Source: Bacteroidota bacterium (lineage in GTDB: Bacteria > Bacteroidota > Bacteroidia > Cytophagales > Cytophagaceae). Taken from it: 64,000 bases of DNA. The notes beneath the pieces are model-generated. The model was not told the origin of the DNA and did not search any database. It saw only the letters and a list, made by a program, of their open reading frames with translations. The DNA lies in NCBI GenBank assembly GCA_023392125.1, contig JAEVZS010000024.1:16017-80016 (forward strand), given 5' to 3'. Below, piece after piece: positions 47,111 to 56,151 of the stretch (positions within the stretch are counted from its first letter, which is position 1; each line of letters begins with the position of its first letter). Made by a program: the position numbers and the translations under genes.

Positions 47111-47151
47111 ACAAAAAATAAACAATTTTACCTCAAATCTTTATATTATTT

Positions 47152-48642
47152 ATGACCCCCACATTGGTATTAACCGTTATCCTTGTTTACTTCGGCGCAT
47201 TACTGCTTATTTCCTATATTACCGGAAAAAACGCAGATAGCAACGACTTTTTCAACGCCAGCAGAAATGCTCCGTGGTACCTGATCGCTTTTGGAATGAT
47301 CGGTACCAGTCTGTCCGGGGTAACTTTTATTTCCGTACCCGGAAAAGTAGGACTTTTCAATGAAGCCAGCGGCCAGGTTCCTGCTTTTAGCTATCTGCAG
47401 CTTATATTAGGAAATCTCGTAGGGTATTTTATCATTGCAACTGTACTGATGCCCCTCTATTACCGGCTAAATCTTATTTCAATCTATACGTACCTGGACA
47501 CCCGTATGGGGTTTTGGTCATATAAAACCGGCTCTTTCTTTTTTTTACTCAGCCGCACTATAGGATCTGCCCTTCGTCTGTTCCTTGCCGCTCTGGTACT
47601 TCATATCTTTTTATTTAGTCAGTATGGAATCTCATTTGCCTTCACCGTCACTATAACTATAATCCTTATATGGACATATACTTTTAAGGGGGGAATAAAA
47701 ACCATAGTGTGGACAGATACCTTCCAGACTTTCTTTCTCGTAGCTGCTGTGATCATCAGCGTTTTTGTAATCAGCAGCCACCTGGATCTGTCACTTTCGG
47801 AAATGATAAACACAGTTTCCGAAAGCAGGTTTTCACAAGTTTTCTTCTGGGATGTAAAAGATAACAAGTACTTCTTCAAGCAGTTTATTGCCGGAATATT
47901 TCTGGCAATCGTAATGACCGGACTTGATCAGGATCTGATGCAAAAAAACCTGAGCTGCCGCAATATCGGAGAGGCCCAGAAAAACATGTTCTGGTTCTGT
48001 GTTTCCTTCTTTATCGTCAATATACTGTTCCTTACCTTGGGAGCCCTGTTGTACATTTATTCGGAATCAAGAGGGCTTGCTCTCCCGGGTAATTCTGATG
48101 AGCTTTTCCCGAGGCTTGCTCTTAATGAATTTGGGACATTGGCAGGTATTTTCTTCCTGCTGGGTATTATTGCCTCTTCCTATGCAAGTTCGGACTCCGC
48201 CCTGGCTGCGCTTACTACGTCTTTTTGCATTGATTTTCTAGACTTTAAAAACAAGTCAGAAAAAGTAAAGCAGACCCAGAAGTTTTATGTGCACATCGGA
48301 TTCTCGCTGCTATTCCTTGTAGTGATTATTTCATTCAAAGCATGGAATAAACAGTCTGTAATCGATGCTGTACTGAGTATGGCCGCCTTTACATATGGTC
48401 CTTTACTAGGTTTGTTTTCTTTTGGTATTCTGACCAAAAGAATCGTAAAAGACCGTTTTGTGCCATTTATCTGTGTGCTTTCTCCCATCCTGACCTGGAT
48501 TATCAACGAGAATAGCACATCCTGGTTCTGGGGCTACAGATTCAGCTTTGAAATACTGATAATAAACGGATTGATTACTTTTATCGGCCTCTGGCTTATC
48601 TCCGGCAAAAGCAACTCAACCCAAACACTCCCCTCTGTTTAA
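47152..48642 (+). CDS. sodium:solute symporter family transporter
   Basis: 496 residues with about 13 hydrophobic helices. SSF features: DFFNASRNAPWYLIAFGMIGTSLSG near the N-terminus (unwound helix with sodium site), FKGGIKTIVWTDTFQ, and the late SSYASSDSALAALTTSF with the paired Ser/Asp of the Na2 region. Substrate cannot be told; family members carry sugars, amino acids or organic acids with Na+. Faces pruA convergently, not co-transcribed. Confidence 0.9.
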   Translation: MTPTLVLTVILVYFGALLLISYITGKNADSNDFFNASRNAPWYLIAFGMIGTSLSGVTFISVPGKVGLFNEASGQVPAFSYLQLILGNLVGYFIIATVLMPLYYRLNLISIYTYLDTRMGFWSYKTGSFFFLLSRTIGSALRLFLAALVLHIFLFSQYGISFAFTVTITIILIWTYTFKGGIKTIVWTDTFQTFFLVAAVIISVFVISSHLDLSLSEMINTVSESRFSQVFFWDVKDNKYFFKQFIAGIFLAIVMTGLDQDLMQKNLSCRNIGEAQKNMFWFCVSFFIVNILFLTLGALLYIYSESRGLALPGNSDELFPRLALNEFGTLAGIFFLLGIIASSYASSDSALAALTTSFCIDFLDFKNKSEKVKQTQKFYVHIGFSLLFLVVIISFKAWNKQSVIDAVLSMAAFTYGPLLGLFSFGILTKRIVKDRFVPFICVLSPILTWIINENSTSWFWGYRFSFEILIINGLITFIGLWLISGKSNSTQTLPSV

Positions 48643-48655
48643 GAATATGAGCTTC

Positions 48656-50278
48656 CTAATTCTCCATAAACGGATACTGATAATCAGCAGGAGACACAAA
48701 CGTTTCCTTCACTGTACGGGGAGAAACCCAACGAAGCAGGTTTAATATCGAACCTGCTTTATCATTTGTACCGGATGCTCTGGCTCCTCCAAAAGGCTGC
48801 TGCCCGACTACTGCTCCTGTTGGCTTGTCATTTATGTAGAAGTTGCCTGCCGAATTGCGAAGCGCGATCAGGACCTTTTCCGTCACCGTACGATCCTGGC
48901 AAAAGACCGCTCCTGTCAGAGCATATGGAGAAGTTTCGTCAATCTGTTGGAGTACCTGATCAAAACTTCTGTCCGGATATACATAAATAGTCAGAACAGG
49001 ACCAAAAATCTCCTCCCGCATGGTTACATAATCCGGTTGATCCGTAAGTATAATAGTAGGCTCTATAAAATAACCGGTTGATTTATCTGTTTTTCCACCC
49101 CACAGTATTTCTACCGGATCCTGTTTAGCTCTCTCAATATAAGCGGCTATTTTATCAAACGCTCTTTCATCAATTACGGCATTGACAAAATTTGAAAAAT
49201 CTTCCACCGATCCCATCCGGATTGTTTCCAGATCCTGCAAAAGGTATTTTTTAACCTCAGGCCATATTTCTTCTGCTATATATGCTCTGGAAGCTGCAGA
49301 GCATTTCTGTCCCTGATATTCAAAAGCTCCCCTGACCAGTGCAGTAGCCAGTGCCTTGGGTTCTGCTGATTTATGAGCCAGCACAAAATCTTTTCCTCCG
49401 GTTTCTCCAACTATTCTGGGATAATTACGATACATTCCCACATTAGTGCCGATTGTCTGCCACAATTTATTAAATACAGAAGTACTCCCGGTATAATGCA
49501 AACCGGCAAAATCCTTATGGTTGAAAACCACTTCACCGGTATCCGATCCGCTGGTATATACAAGATTGATAACCCCTGCAGGCAATCCTGCTTCTATAAA
49601 GATTTCCATTAATACAAAGGCAGAATATATCTGTGTCTCCGCCGGTTTCCATACCACTGTATTGCCCAGCATAGCCGGGGCTGTCGGAAGATTACCGGCA
49701 ATCGCAGTAAAGTTAAATGGTGTAATAGCCAGTACAAAACCCTCCAGCGGCCGATAATCCATATAGTTCCACATTCCAGGTCCGGAACCAGGCTGCATGG
49801 CATAGATTTGTTGCATGAAGTGAGCATTAAAGCGCAAAAAATCAATCATTTCACAAGCAGAGTCTATTTCTGCCTGAAAAACATTTTTAGACTGAGCCAG
49901 CATAGTAGCCGCATTTATTCTGGCCCGATAAGGTCCTGCGATAAGATCCGCTGCTTTTAAGAAAATAGCAGCTCTATTTTGCCATGACAGCTTTTCCCAT
50001 GATTTCTTACTATCAAGAGCGGCCCGGATTGCGGCTTCCACATGTTTCTTTTCTCCACGGCAGTAATATCCGAGTGTATGCTGATGATCATGTGGAGGTG
50101 CCATACGTTCTCTGGTATCCGTATATACTTTTTCACCACCTATGATCATAGGAAGCACGACTTCCGCCGATTTTGCTTTTTGAATCGCCTTCTCCAGACT
50201 GGTACGCTCCGGTGAACCTTTTCTATAACTCAATACAGGTTCATTGACAGGTGATGGCACACTAATAGTAGCTGACAT
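48656..50278 (-). CDS. pruA: L-glutamate gamma-semialdehyde (P5C) dehydrogenase
   Basis: 540 residues, ALDH superfamily. Catalytic Cys in EYQGQKCSAASRAY, general-base Glu in VGETGGKDFV, NAD site TGSTSVFNKLW, and the eukaryote-like P5CDH pattern (FLRFNAHFMQQIYA, PTGAVVGQQPFGGARASGTND). It oxidises glutamate semialdehyde to glutamate in proline and arginine catabolism. Monofunctional; PutA-type proline dehydrogenase is not fused. Stands 72 bases after the ATL gene. Confidence 0.94.
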   Translation of the reverse strand: MSATISVPSPVNEPVLSYRKGSPERTSLEKAIQKAKSAEVVLPMIIGGEKVYTDTRERMAPPHDHQHTLGYYCRGEKKHVEAAIRAALDSKKSWEKLSWQNRAAIFLKAADLIAGPYRARINAATMLAQSKNVFQAEIDSACEMIDFLRFNAHFMQQIYAMQPGSGPGMWNYMDYRPLEGFVLAITPFNFTAIAGNLPTAPAMLGNTVVWKPAETQIYSAFVLMEIFIEAGLPAGVINLVYTSGSDTGEVVFNHKDFAGLHYTGSTSVFNKLWQTIGTNVGMYRNYPRIVGETGGKDFVLAHKSAEPKALATALVRGAFEYQGQKCSAASRAYIAEEIWPEVKKYLLQDLETIRMGSVEDFSNFVNAVIDERAFDKIAAYIERAKQDPVEILWGGKTDKSTGYFIEPTIILTDQPDYVTMREEIFGPVLTIYVYPDRSFDQVLQQIDETSPYALTGAVFCQDRTVTEKVLIALRNSAGNFYINDKPTGAVVGQQPFGGARASGTNDKAGSILNLLRWVSPRTVKETFVSPADYQYPFMEN

Positions 50279-50350
50279 GATTCTTATTTTAACGGGTTAG
50301 CACAATACCACTTATAAGGCATACGGAAGGAATACCAGTTCGGATACACT

Positions 50351-50677
50351 TTATCCAAGCTCAACAGCCGGATCCCAGAAAACTATTCCAAAATCAATAA
50401 CCTTATCATTTATTACACTAACTCCTTCTTCAAAAAGAAGTTTTTCCATAAGCTCAGGGGGAGAAAAATGCATTTTTCCGGTAAGTAAACCCTGATGATT
50501 TACTACCCGATGAGCAGGAATGTCCGATAAATTGTGAGCAGTATTCATAGCCCAGCCTACCATTCGGGCTCCTGAGCGAAGTCCCAGATATGCCGCAATA
50601 GCACCATATGTTGTAACACGACCGCGAGGTACAAGGCGTACTACTTCAAATACATCATTAAAAAAATCCCGGGACAT
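50351..50677 (-). CDS. alkyltransferase-like (ATL) DNA-binding protein
   Basis: 108 residues from the ATG at 50677, 2 bases after folB; the frame is open to 50725, but that would overlap folB. It matches the C-terminal domain of O6-alkylguanine-DNA alkyltransferase (VPRGRVTTYGAIAAYLGLRSGARMVGWAM), but the active-site Cys of PCHRV is Ala (PAHRVVN). Loss of the acceptor Cys marks ATL proteins, which bind O6-alkylguanine, flip it and flag it for nucleotide-excision repair. Last gene of the WD40-DivIVA-folB unit. Confidence 0.9.
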   Translation of the reverse strand: MSRDFFNDVFEVVRLVPRGRVTTYGAIAAYLGLRSGARMVGWAMNTAHNLSDIPAHRVVNHQGLLTGKMHFSPPELMEKLLFEEGVSVINDKVIDFGIVFWDPAVELG

Positions 50678-50679
50678 AA

Positions 50680-51051
50680 CTATGAGGCAAGATGTTTCAA
50701 AAGACTTACTCTGGCTTCCCGGCACTGTCCGCCTATCGGAGGATTTTTTTTGGAAACAGAGACTTCTACCGAGTAAATAAAGGGAAATCGCTCAGAAACC
50801 CGGTCTACCATGTCCTGAACCAGAGTTTCCAGCAGATTGACTGAGCCCTCCATCGTCTGCCTGGCAATAGAGTACAATATTTCATAATCAACTGTATCAC
50901 TGATATTGTCAGAACCAGACTGGCCGGTATATAACTTTCGCGTTACAGCGATATCTACATAAAAAGTATTGCCCTCTTTTTTTTCAAAATCATACAGGCC
51001 GTGATAGGAGAAAAACTCCAATCCTGATAATTCAATTCTCTGTAAATCCAT
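50680..51051 (-). CDS. folB: dihydroneopterin aldolase
   Basis: 123 residues. FolB converts 7,8-dihydroneopterin to 6-hydroxymethyl-7,8-dihydropterin and glycolaldehyde for folate synthesis. Motifs: RIELSGLEFFSYHGLYDFEKKEGNTF with the conserved Tyr/His/Glu, VDYEILY, LLETLVQDMVDRV and VSVSKKNPPI with the catalytic Lys. It shares one base with the DivIVA gene. Confidence 0.94.
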   Translation of the reverse strand: MDLQRIELSGLEFFSYHGLYDFEKKEGNTFYVDIAVTRKLYTGQSGSDNISDTVDYEILYSIARQTMEGSVNLLETLVQDMVDRVSERFPFIYSVEVSVSKKNPPIGGQCREARVSLLKHLAS

Positions 51052-51908
51052 CAGATAGTATCAAAAAAAGACCCGGTTTCTTTTTTTTCTTCATTCTGTC
51101 TGAACTCTGTTTCAGCAATAGAATCGGAATGACTACCTCCGGCCGGATTTATCTCTTCAGCCTGTTTCGGGTATTCATCCATAAGCAGATCACCTTGCTC
51201 TGCCACGGCATTATTTTCCTTCTGAGGTGCTTCGATATCTTCTTTCACAGTATTATTAACTACTTCCGGCTTAGGCAAATCCAGCGCCTGGATTTTGGGC
51301 ATTTGAACTTTTATAAATTCCTGCTCTGAATTTTTCTTTTCGAGAGAAAGAGTTTTTATATCCTTTAATTTCCTTTCAAGCTCATTTCGTCTGCTTTTTC
51401 CTTTAAACCGCTCAACCCGGTCAAGCGTTTCATGAGCAAGAGACTGAATAGCCTGTATAAAAGTCTCAGCCTGATCTTCAATACTATTGTATTCTTTAAC
51501 GGCTTTTTTCACGTCATCCTGCATCTCGGCCATCACCTCTCTCGCATTCTCTTCGGCCTCTTCAATTATATTTCTGGCCCGCTGACGGGCCTCATTCAAT
51601 ACTCCTTCTGCCAGAATCTGAGCTTCACGGATATGTAATTCCGCAGCCTTGTTGGCTTGCTCAATTACACTAGCTCCGGTATTCTCCGCCGTTTTAAGGG
51701 CTGTAAATAATGAATTTTCCACTTCCCGCAGTCTCTTCACCTCTTTTTCAGACATGCTCAGACTCCGTTTAAGCTCTTTGTTTTCTTCAAGAACTTTCTC
51801 CCATTCCTGAGACATGGTTTTTAGAAAAGCATCCACCTCTTCCTTTTCGTAACCTCTGAAAGCTTTTTCAAATGTTTTTTTCCGTATTTCAATAGGTGTA
51901 ATTTTCAT
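51051..51908 (-). CDS. DivIVA-domain coiled-coil protein
   Basis: 285 residues. The N-terminus (MKITPIEIRKKTFEKAFRGY) and EVDAFLKTMSQEWE are the DivIVA membrane-binding signature; a long coiled coil (~30-185) follows, then an acidic, disordered tail. DivIVA/GpsB proteins sense membrane curvature and recruit division or growth factors. Role in Bacteroidota is poorly known. Two bases after the WD40 gene. Confidence 0.9.
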   Translation of the reverse strand: MKITPIEIRKKTFEKAFRGYEKEEVDAFLKTMSQEWEKVLEENKELKRSLSMSEKEVKRLREVENSLFTALKTAENTGASVIEQANKAAELHIREAQILAEGVLNEARQRARNIIEEAEENAREVMAEMQDDVKKAVKEYNSIEDQAETFIQAIQSLAHETLDRVERFKGKSRRNELERKLKDIKTLSLEKKNSEQEFIKVQMPKIQALDLPKPEVVNNTVKEDIEAPQKENNAVAEQGDLLMDEYPKQAEEINPAGGSHSDSIAETEFRQNEEKKETGSFFDTI

Positions 51909-51910
51909 AT

Positions 51911-52819
51911 TCAGAGATTTTTAAGATTCCAAATTGATATCATACGATCGTCACTCGCAGAGATCAGCTGATTTGGGTCTCCCCAGAAAAGTTTGTTTAC
52001 TGAAGTTCCATGTCCTGCATGTCGGGCTTTATCAATCACTTTTACGAGACGAAAGTCTTCATACCGCCATACTTTTATACTTTTGTCCATACTACATGTT
52101 GCGAAATAGGCTCCGTCCTCCCTGAATGCAATATGATTTATGGCATACATATGCGCAACGACTGACTGAGCCTGCTGATATCCGTTAGCCACATCCCATA
52201 CCTTGAGATGCGCATCCCTACTACCACTCAGCAAACTCCTGTTATCAGCAGAATATTGCAGAGAAAACACACTATTGGTGTGGGCAGCAAATGAATGAAG
52301 CAGAGAGAAGTCCCTCATACTTATGATTCTGATAGCATTATCGCTATATCCTACAGCTATTTCCTGTCTTTCAGAATGTATAGCAATGGCTCTGGCACTT
52401 TTATCACTCAGACGAATTTTATGAATTGTCTTCAGATCGGGAAGTGTCAGGATGATTACTTCTCCGTCACCAGTTGCCAGAAAAACCCAATGGTCATAAA
52501 CCTGAATATCGAAGATTGCTGCCCTGGTAACAGCTGCTGAAAATAATTCCCTTTGGGATTTAAGATCAATCAGATGTACCCCTGCATAATTCTGCCCTAC
52601 TAACAACAAATCATTATCCGGTACAAGTTCCAAAGCATATACTGAATTCGGCACTTTTACAAGCAATTCTCCCAAATCCGGCTGCTCCAGATTCCAGCGC
52701 ACCACCAGTCCGTCGGCTCCGGATGAAAAAAAACTTCCGTTCACCCCTTTCTCAAGTGCATATATACAATCCTTGTGGCCTTTATAGACCGCTTTTTTCT
52801 CAACTTCAACTTTTGTCAT
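51911..52819 (-). CDS. WD40 repeat protein
   Basis: 302 residues, cytoplasmic (no signal). About seven short WD40 repeats form a propeller, clearest in GHKDCIYALEKGV, HTNSVFSLQYSADNRSLLSGSRDAHLKVWDV and FATCSMDKSIKVWRY. Proteins of this type are scaffolds; the partner is unknown. It heads an operon with DivIVA, folB and ATL genes. Confidence 0.92.
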   Translation of the reverse strand: MTKVEVEKKAVYKGHKDCIYALEKGVNGSFFSSGADGLVVRWNLEQPDLGELLVKVPNSVYALELVPDNDLLLVGQNYAGVHLIDLKSQRELFSAAVTRAAIFDIQVYDHWVFLATGDGEVIILTLPDLKTIHKIRLSDKSARAIAIHSERQEIAVGYSDNAIRIISMRDFSLLHSFAAHTNSVFSLQYSADNRSLLSGSRDAHLKVWDVANGYQQAQSVVAHMYAINHIAFREDGAYFATCSMDKSIKVWRYEDFRLVKVIDKARHAGHGTSVNKLFWGDPNQLISASDDRMISIWNLKNL

Positions 52820-52919
52820 GAAAAAAGTTTTACTCCAATCAATAACTCATAATAATACTAAAAGAATCCTAGGATTAATAACCATATCCGTTTTTTTTAT
52901 TAACTCTGTTTCAAAACGA

Positions 52920-52950
52920 TTTGAGATGACAGCCATTATTTATATATTTA
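52920..52950 (+). promoter_or_regulatory. promoter of the redoxin gene
   Basis: TTTG at 52920-52923, 19-base spacer, then TATATTTA at 52943-52950, one base off the -7 consensus; the ATG is 15 bases downstream. Confidence 0.6.
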
Positions 52951-52965
52951 GAAAATTTACATATT

Positions 52966-53541
52966 ATGAAGGCTACACTACTATTGCTTTTTGCACTTCT
53001 AAATATGCATTTCCATTCTCCCCGGGAGTACAATATCGGAGATCAGATAGACGACTTCTCTCTGGTCAACGTTCAGGACAGACGAATGACAAGTCTCTAT
53101 GATTATTCTTCCCGAAAAGCCATTGTAATTGTATTCAGCAGTCTGAGCTGTCCTTATTCCAGAATATATGAAGAGCGATTACTTGAACTCACAAGAGAAT
53201 ACAAAGAAAAGGATATACAATTCTTATTTATTCACTCTCATCTTGACAAACAGGAAATTTTATCGAAACACTCAAAGGAAAAGGGATATTTGTTTCCAGT
53301 GCTTGTAGATCCCAACAACCGGATCGCAAAAAAATTTAATGCATCACGAACTCCCGAAGCTTTCGTATTGAAAAATCTAAAAGGCAACCTGATTCTTCAA
53401 TACAAAGGAGCTATAGATGACAGTCCCCAGGATATAAAAGGAGTATCTTCTTTTTATCTGAAAGATGCCATGGATGCTATCTTATCTGACAGGGCTATAC
53501 GATTAAGGGAAAAGCGAGCAGTCGGCTGTGTGATTAAATAA
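52966..53541 (+). CDS. redoxin/AhpC-TSA family thioredoxin-like protein
   Basis: 191 residues. A short hydrophobic start (LLLLFALLNMHF) may be a signal. The domain shows GDQIDDFSLVNVQDRRMTSL, then SSLSCPYSRIYEERL with only the first Cys of a CxxC (CPYS), and ASRTPEAFVLKNLKGNLILQYKGAIDD. This pattern with TPEAFV and the IDD loop matches peroxiredoxin-like redoxins of Bacteroidota. The missing second Cys argues against a thioredoxin-like dithiol reaction; a 1-Cys or structural role is possible. Confidence 0.85.
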   Translation: MKATLLLLFALLNMHFHSPREYNIGDQIDDFSLVNVQDRRMTSLYDYSSRKAIVIVFSSLSCPYSRIYEERLLELTREYKEKDIQFLFIHSHLDKQEILSKHSKEKGYLFPVLVDPNNRIAKKFNASRTPEAFVLKNLKGNLILQYKGAIDDSPQDIKGVSSFYLKDAMDAILSDRAIRLREKRAVGCVIK

Positions 53542-53593
53542 CCATACATACTATTCTTTTCCGAAAAAATCTATTCGACTACTTAATCTCAAA

Positions 53594-54448
53594 TTATTCA
53601 GCTAGCGTATCATTCTCATCCGATATAATCGACAACAAACGCCTCACCTCTTCTACTTTGAAAGAATCACCCAATTTCTCAAATGAAATGATCAGATTTC
53701 TGAATACTCTTTTTATTATCTCGATATTACCGCAAGGCTGGTAAAAAATATCGAGCGGATTAAGATTCAGGTGACTGATGTAATTATCAATATCGGCTTT
53801 TGAAAATATCAATCCTTTGTTGAAAGCATTTATATAAAATTGTAGCTCTTCTGTTTTATAGGTCAGAATAAACAGGTTAGGAAGATTCACACCATACACA
53901 GGTAATTCCAGCTTTTGAGCTACCAGCATGTAAATTACACACAAAGAAATCGGATTAGCCTTGCGGGTCTCCAATACCATATTGATCATGGAGTTGGCCG
54001 GAGAATGAAAGTTTTTAGTATTTGCACTAAACTTAAGCTTACTAAAAAGAACATTATTAAGAATCCTGACCTGATCATATGCATTAAGATCCGGTTTAAA
54101 TTCAAGCCACGCCTCATAGTAAAGTTGTTCAATTTCCGATCTGAGCTTGGCAAGCTCCAGATCCGGATATTGGTAAGTAGCAACAATCCACATGCCTTCA
54201 AGCAGATCCTGCCCGCCGCCTGCCTGCCATTTTTCTAACCGATCAGAAAGTATTTCATACTGCACAGTATGAATAATTTCCTCAATCCGTTTCTGTACAA
54301 CAGGATTAAAATTACTCTCCCATTCCGACTCCAGATAGGGGATAATGTCTTCACCTATTGACAGAATTTCTTTTTCGACCTGCGCTACTACCTCCTCATC
54401 CTCATCGTCTAACAAAGAAATAAGCGCCTTTATTTTTGAATCATTCAT
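53594..54448 (-). CDS. SirB1/transglutaminase-like family protein
   Basis: 284 residues. The C-terminal two thirds matches the SirB1/YchA (transglutaminase-like fold) family: LNNVLFSKLKFSANTKNFHSPANSMIN, KANPISLCVIYMLVAQKLELPVYGVNLP, FYINAFNKGLIF, and ends in a helical C-terminal part. The active-site Cys-type position is in NPISLCVIY. No biochemical activity is established for the family. Stands 10 bases after the carboxylase gene and so is co-transcribed. Confidence 0.85.
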   Translation of the reverse strand: MNDSKIKALISLLDDEDEEVVAQVEKEILSIGEDIIPYLESEWESNFNPVVQKRIEEIIHTVQYEILSDRLEKWQAGGGQDLLEGMWIVATYQYPDLELAKLRSEIEQLYYEAWLEFKPDLNAYDQVRILNNVLFSKLKFSANTKNFHSPANSMINMVLETRKANPISLCVIYMLVAQKLELPVYGVNLPNLFILTYKTEELQFYINAFNKGLIFSKADIDNYISHLNLNPLDIFYQPCGNIEIIKRVFRNLIISFEKLGDSFKVEEVRRLLSIISDENDTLAE

Positions 54449-54458
54449 TCGTAATCTG

Positions 54459-56081
54459 TCAGGTTTGAATTACTCCAACGTTAAATTTCTTCTCAATCGG
54501 AGCATGATTGGCAGCTTCAATACCCATTGCCAGTACTCTGCGCGTCTCAAGGGGGTCTATTACAGCATCCACCCACAATCTCGCAGCTGAATAGTATGGA
54601 GATAATTCTTTATTATATTTACTGGTAATCTCGTCCAGCATTTTTCCTTCTTCTTCTTTGGAAACCTTCTCCCCTTTCGCTTTCAGCACCGACATCTTTA
54701 TCTGCAACAGAGTTTTCGCGGCTGTAGCTCCACTCATCACTGCAAGCTGTGCTGTAGGCCAGGAAACAATAAGACGCGGATCATATGCTTTTCCACACAT
54801 TGCATAATTACCTGCCCCATATGAATTTCCTATGATCACTGTAAATTTAGGCACAACGCTGTTTGCCATTGCATTAACCATCTTGGCGCCGTCCTTAATA
54901 ATTCCGCCGTGTTCAGAACGGCTCCCGACCATAAAACCACTTACATCCTGAATAAAAACAAGCGGAATCTTCTTCTGGTTGCATATCATTATAAAACGGG
55001 CTGCTTTATCAGCAGAATCAGAATATATAACTCCACCCATTTGCATTTCGTCCTTACCATTCTTTACGATTTTACGCTGATTGGCAATAATGCCAACTGA
55101 CCAGCCTTCGATCCGGGCATATCCGCATAGCAGTGTTTTTCCATATCCTTCCTTATACTGATCAAACTCCGAGTTATCCACCAATCTGCGGATTATCTCA
55201 AGTGTATCATAAGGCTTCACTCTGTCAGCAGGAAAAATGCGGTATAATTCTTCCGGGTCATCTTTTGGTTTTACCGGCTCAGTCCGATTAAATCCGGCCT
55301 TCGCTGTTTCCCCGATTCCGGCCATTATTTTTCGAATCTCATCCAGACACGATTTATCATCCGGAAACTTTTTATCCGTCACCCCTGATATTTCACAGTG
55401 TGTTGATGCTCCGCCGAGCTTCTCACTATCTGCCTCCTCTCCGATTGCAGCTTTTACAAGATACGGTCCCGCCAGAAAAATGCTTCCGGTACCTTCTACA
55501 ATGAGCGCTTCATCGGACATAATCGGAAGATAAGCGCCGCCTGCCACACAGCTCCCCATGATTGCAGCAATCTGCAAAATACCCATAGATGACATATGAG
55601 CATTATTCCGGAATATTCGACCAAAATGTTCTTTATCTGCAAATACCTCATTCTGAAGAGGCAGAAAAACTCCGGCACTGTCTACCAGATAAATAACCGG
55701 AAGCCGGTTTTCCATAGCTATTTCCTGCGCACGCAGATTTTTCTTGGCAGTAACAGGAAACCATGCACCGGCCTTGACAGTGGCATCATTGGCAACAAGC
55801 ATGCACTGCCTGCCACTTACATAACCCATACCTATAACAACTCCACCGGATGGACAGCCTCCGTATTCATCATACATTTCCTCTCCGGCCAATGCTCCTA
55901 TTTCTAAAAAATCACTCCCTTTATCAATCAGGTAATCAATACGCTCTCTGGCCGTCAGTTTCCCCTTCTCATGCAGTTCCTTAATTCTTTTTTCCCCACC
56001 CCCCAACTTTATTTTATCCAGTCTGCCATTTAGCTCATCGGTAAGCTTTTTAAGCAATTGCTCATTTTTATTCAACTCCAT
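54459..56081 (-). CDS. acyl-CoA carboxylase beta (carboxyltransferase) subunit
   Basis: 540 residues with N-terminal and C-terminal crotonase-like halves of a biotin-dependent carboxyltransferase. Motifs: GKLTARERIDYLIDKGSDFLEIG, GGVVIGMGYVSGRQCMLVANDATVKAG, LVDSAGVFLPLQ, GSCVAGGAYLP and PLVFIQDVSGFMVG. Closest by eye to methylcrotonyl-CoA carboxylase (GCDII/3MCC) forms, although propionyl-CoA carboxylase cannot be excluded. It transfers carboxyl from biotin to an acyl-CoA; the biotin-carrying alpha subunit is not adjacent. Confidence 0.92.
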   Translation of the reverse strand: MELNKNEQLLKKLTDELNGRLDKIKLGGGEKRIKELHEKGKLTARERIDYLIDKGSDFLEIGALAGEEMYDEYGGCPSGGVVIGMGYVSGRQCMLVANDATVKAGAWFPVTAKKNLRAQEIAMENRLPVIYLVDSAGVFLPLQNEVFADKEHFGRIFRNNAHMSSMGILQIAAIMGSCVAGGAYLPIMSDEALIVEGTGSIFLAGPYLVKAAIGEEADSEKLGGASTHCEISGVTDKKFPDDKSCLDEIRKIMAGIGETAKAGFNRTEPVKPKDDPEELYRIFPADRVKPYDTLEIIRRLVDNSEFDQYKEGYGKTLLCGYARIEGWSVGIIANQRKIVKNGKDEMQMGGVIYSDSADKAARFIMICNQKKIPLVFIQDVSGFMVGSRSEHGGIIKDGAKMVNAMANSVVPKFTVIIGNSYGAGNYAMCGKAYDPRLIVSWPTAQLAVMSGATAAKTLLQIKMSVLKAKGEKVSKEEEGKMLDEITSKYNKELSPYYSAARLWVDAVIDPLETRRVLAMGIEAANHAPIEKKFNVGVIQT

Positions 56082-56151
56082 ATACTAACATCAAAAAACA
56101 AAACTATCAACTAAATACAGGATGTATACTCGTTCAAAAATTGAGCTTGGC

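Noticed and set aside
52818..53102. 94-codon frame before the redoxin gene
   Set aside because: It overlaps the redoxin gene in another frame and the predicted redoxin promoter lies within it.
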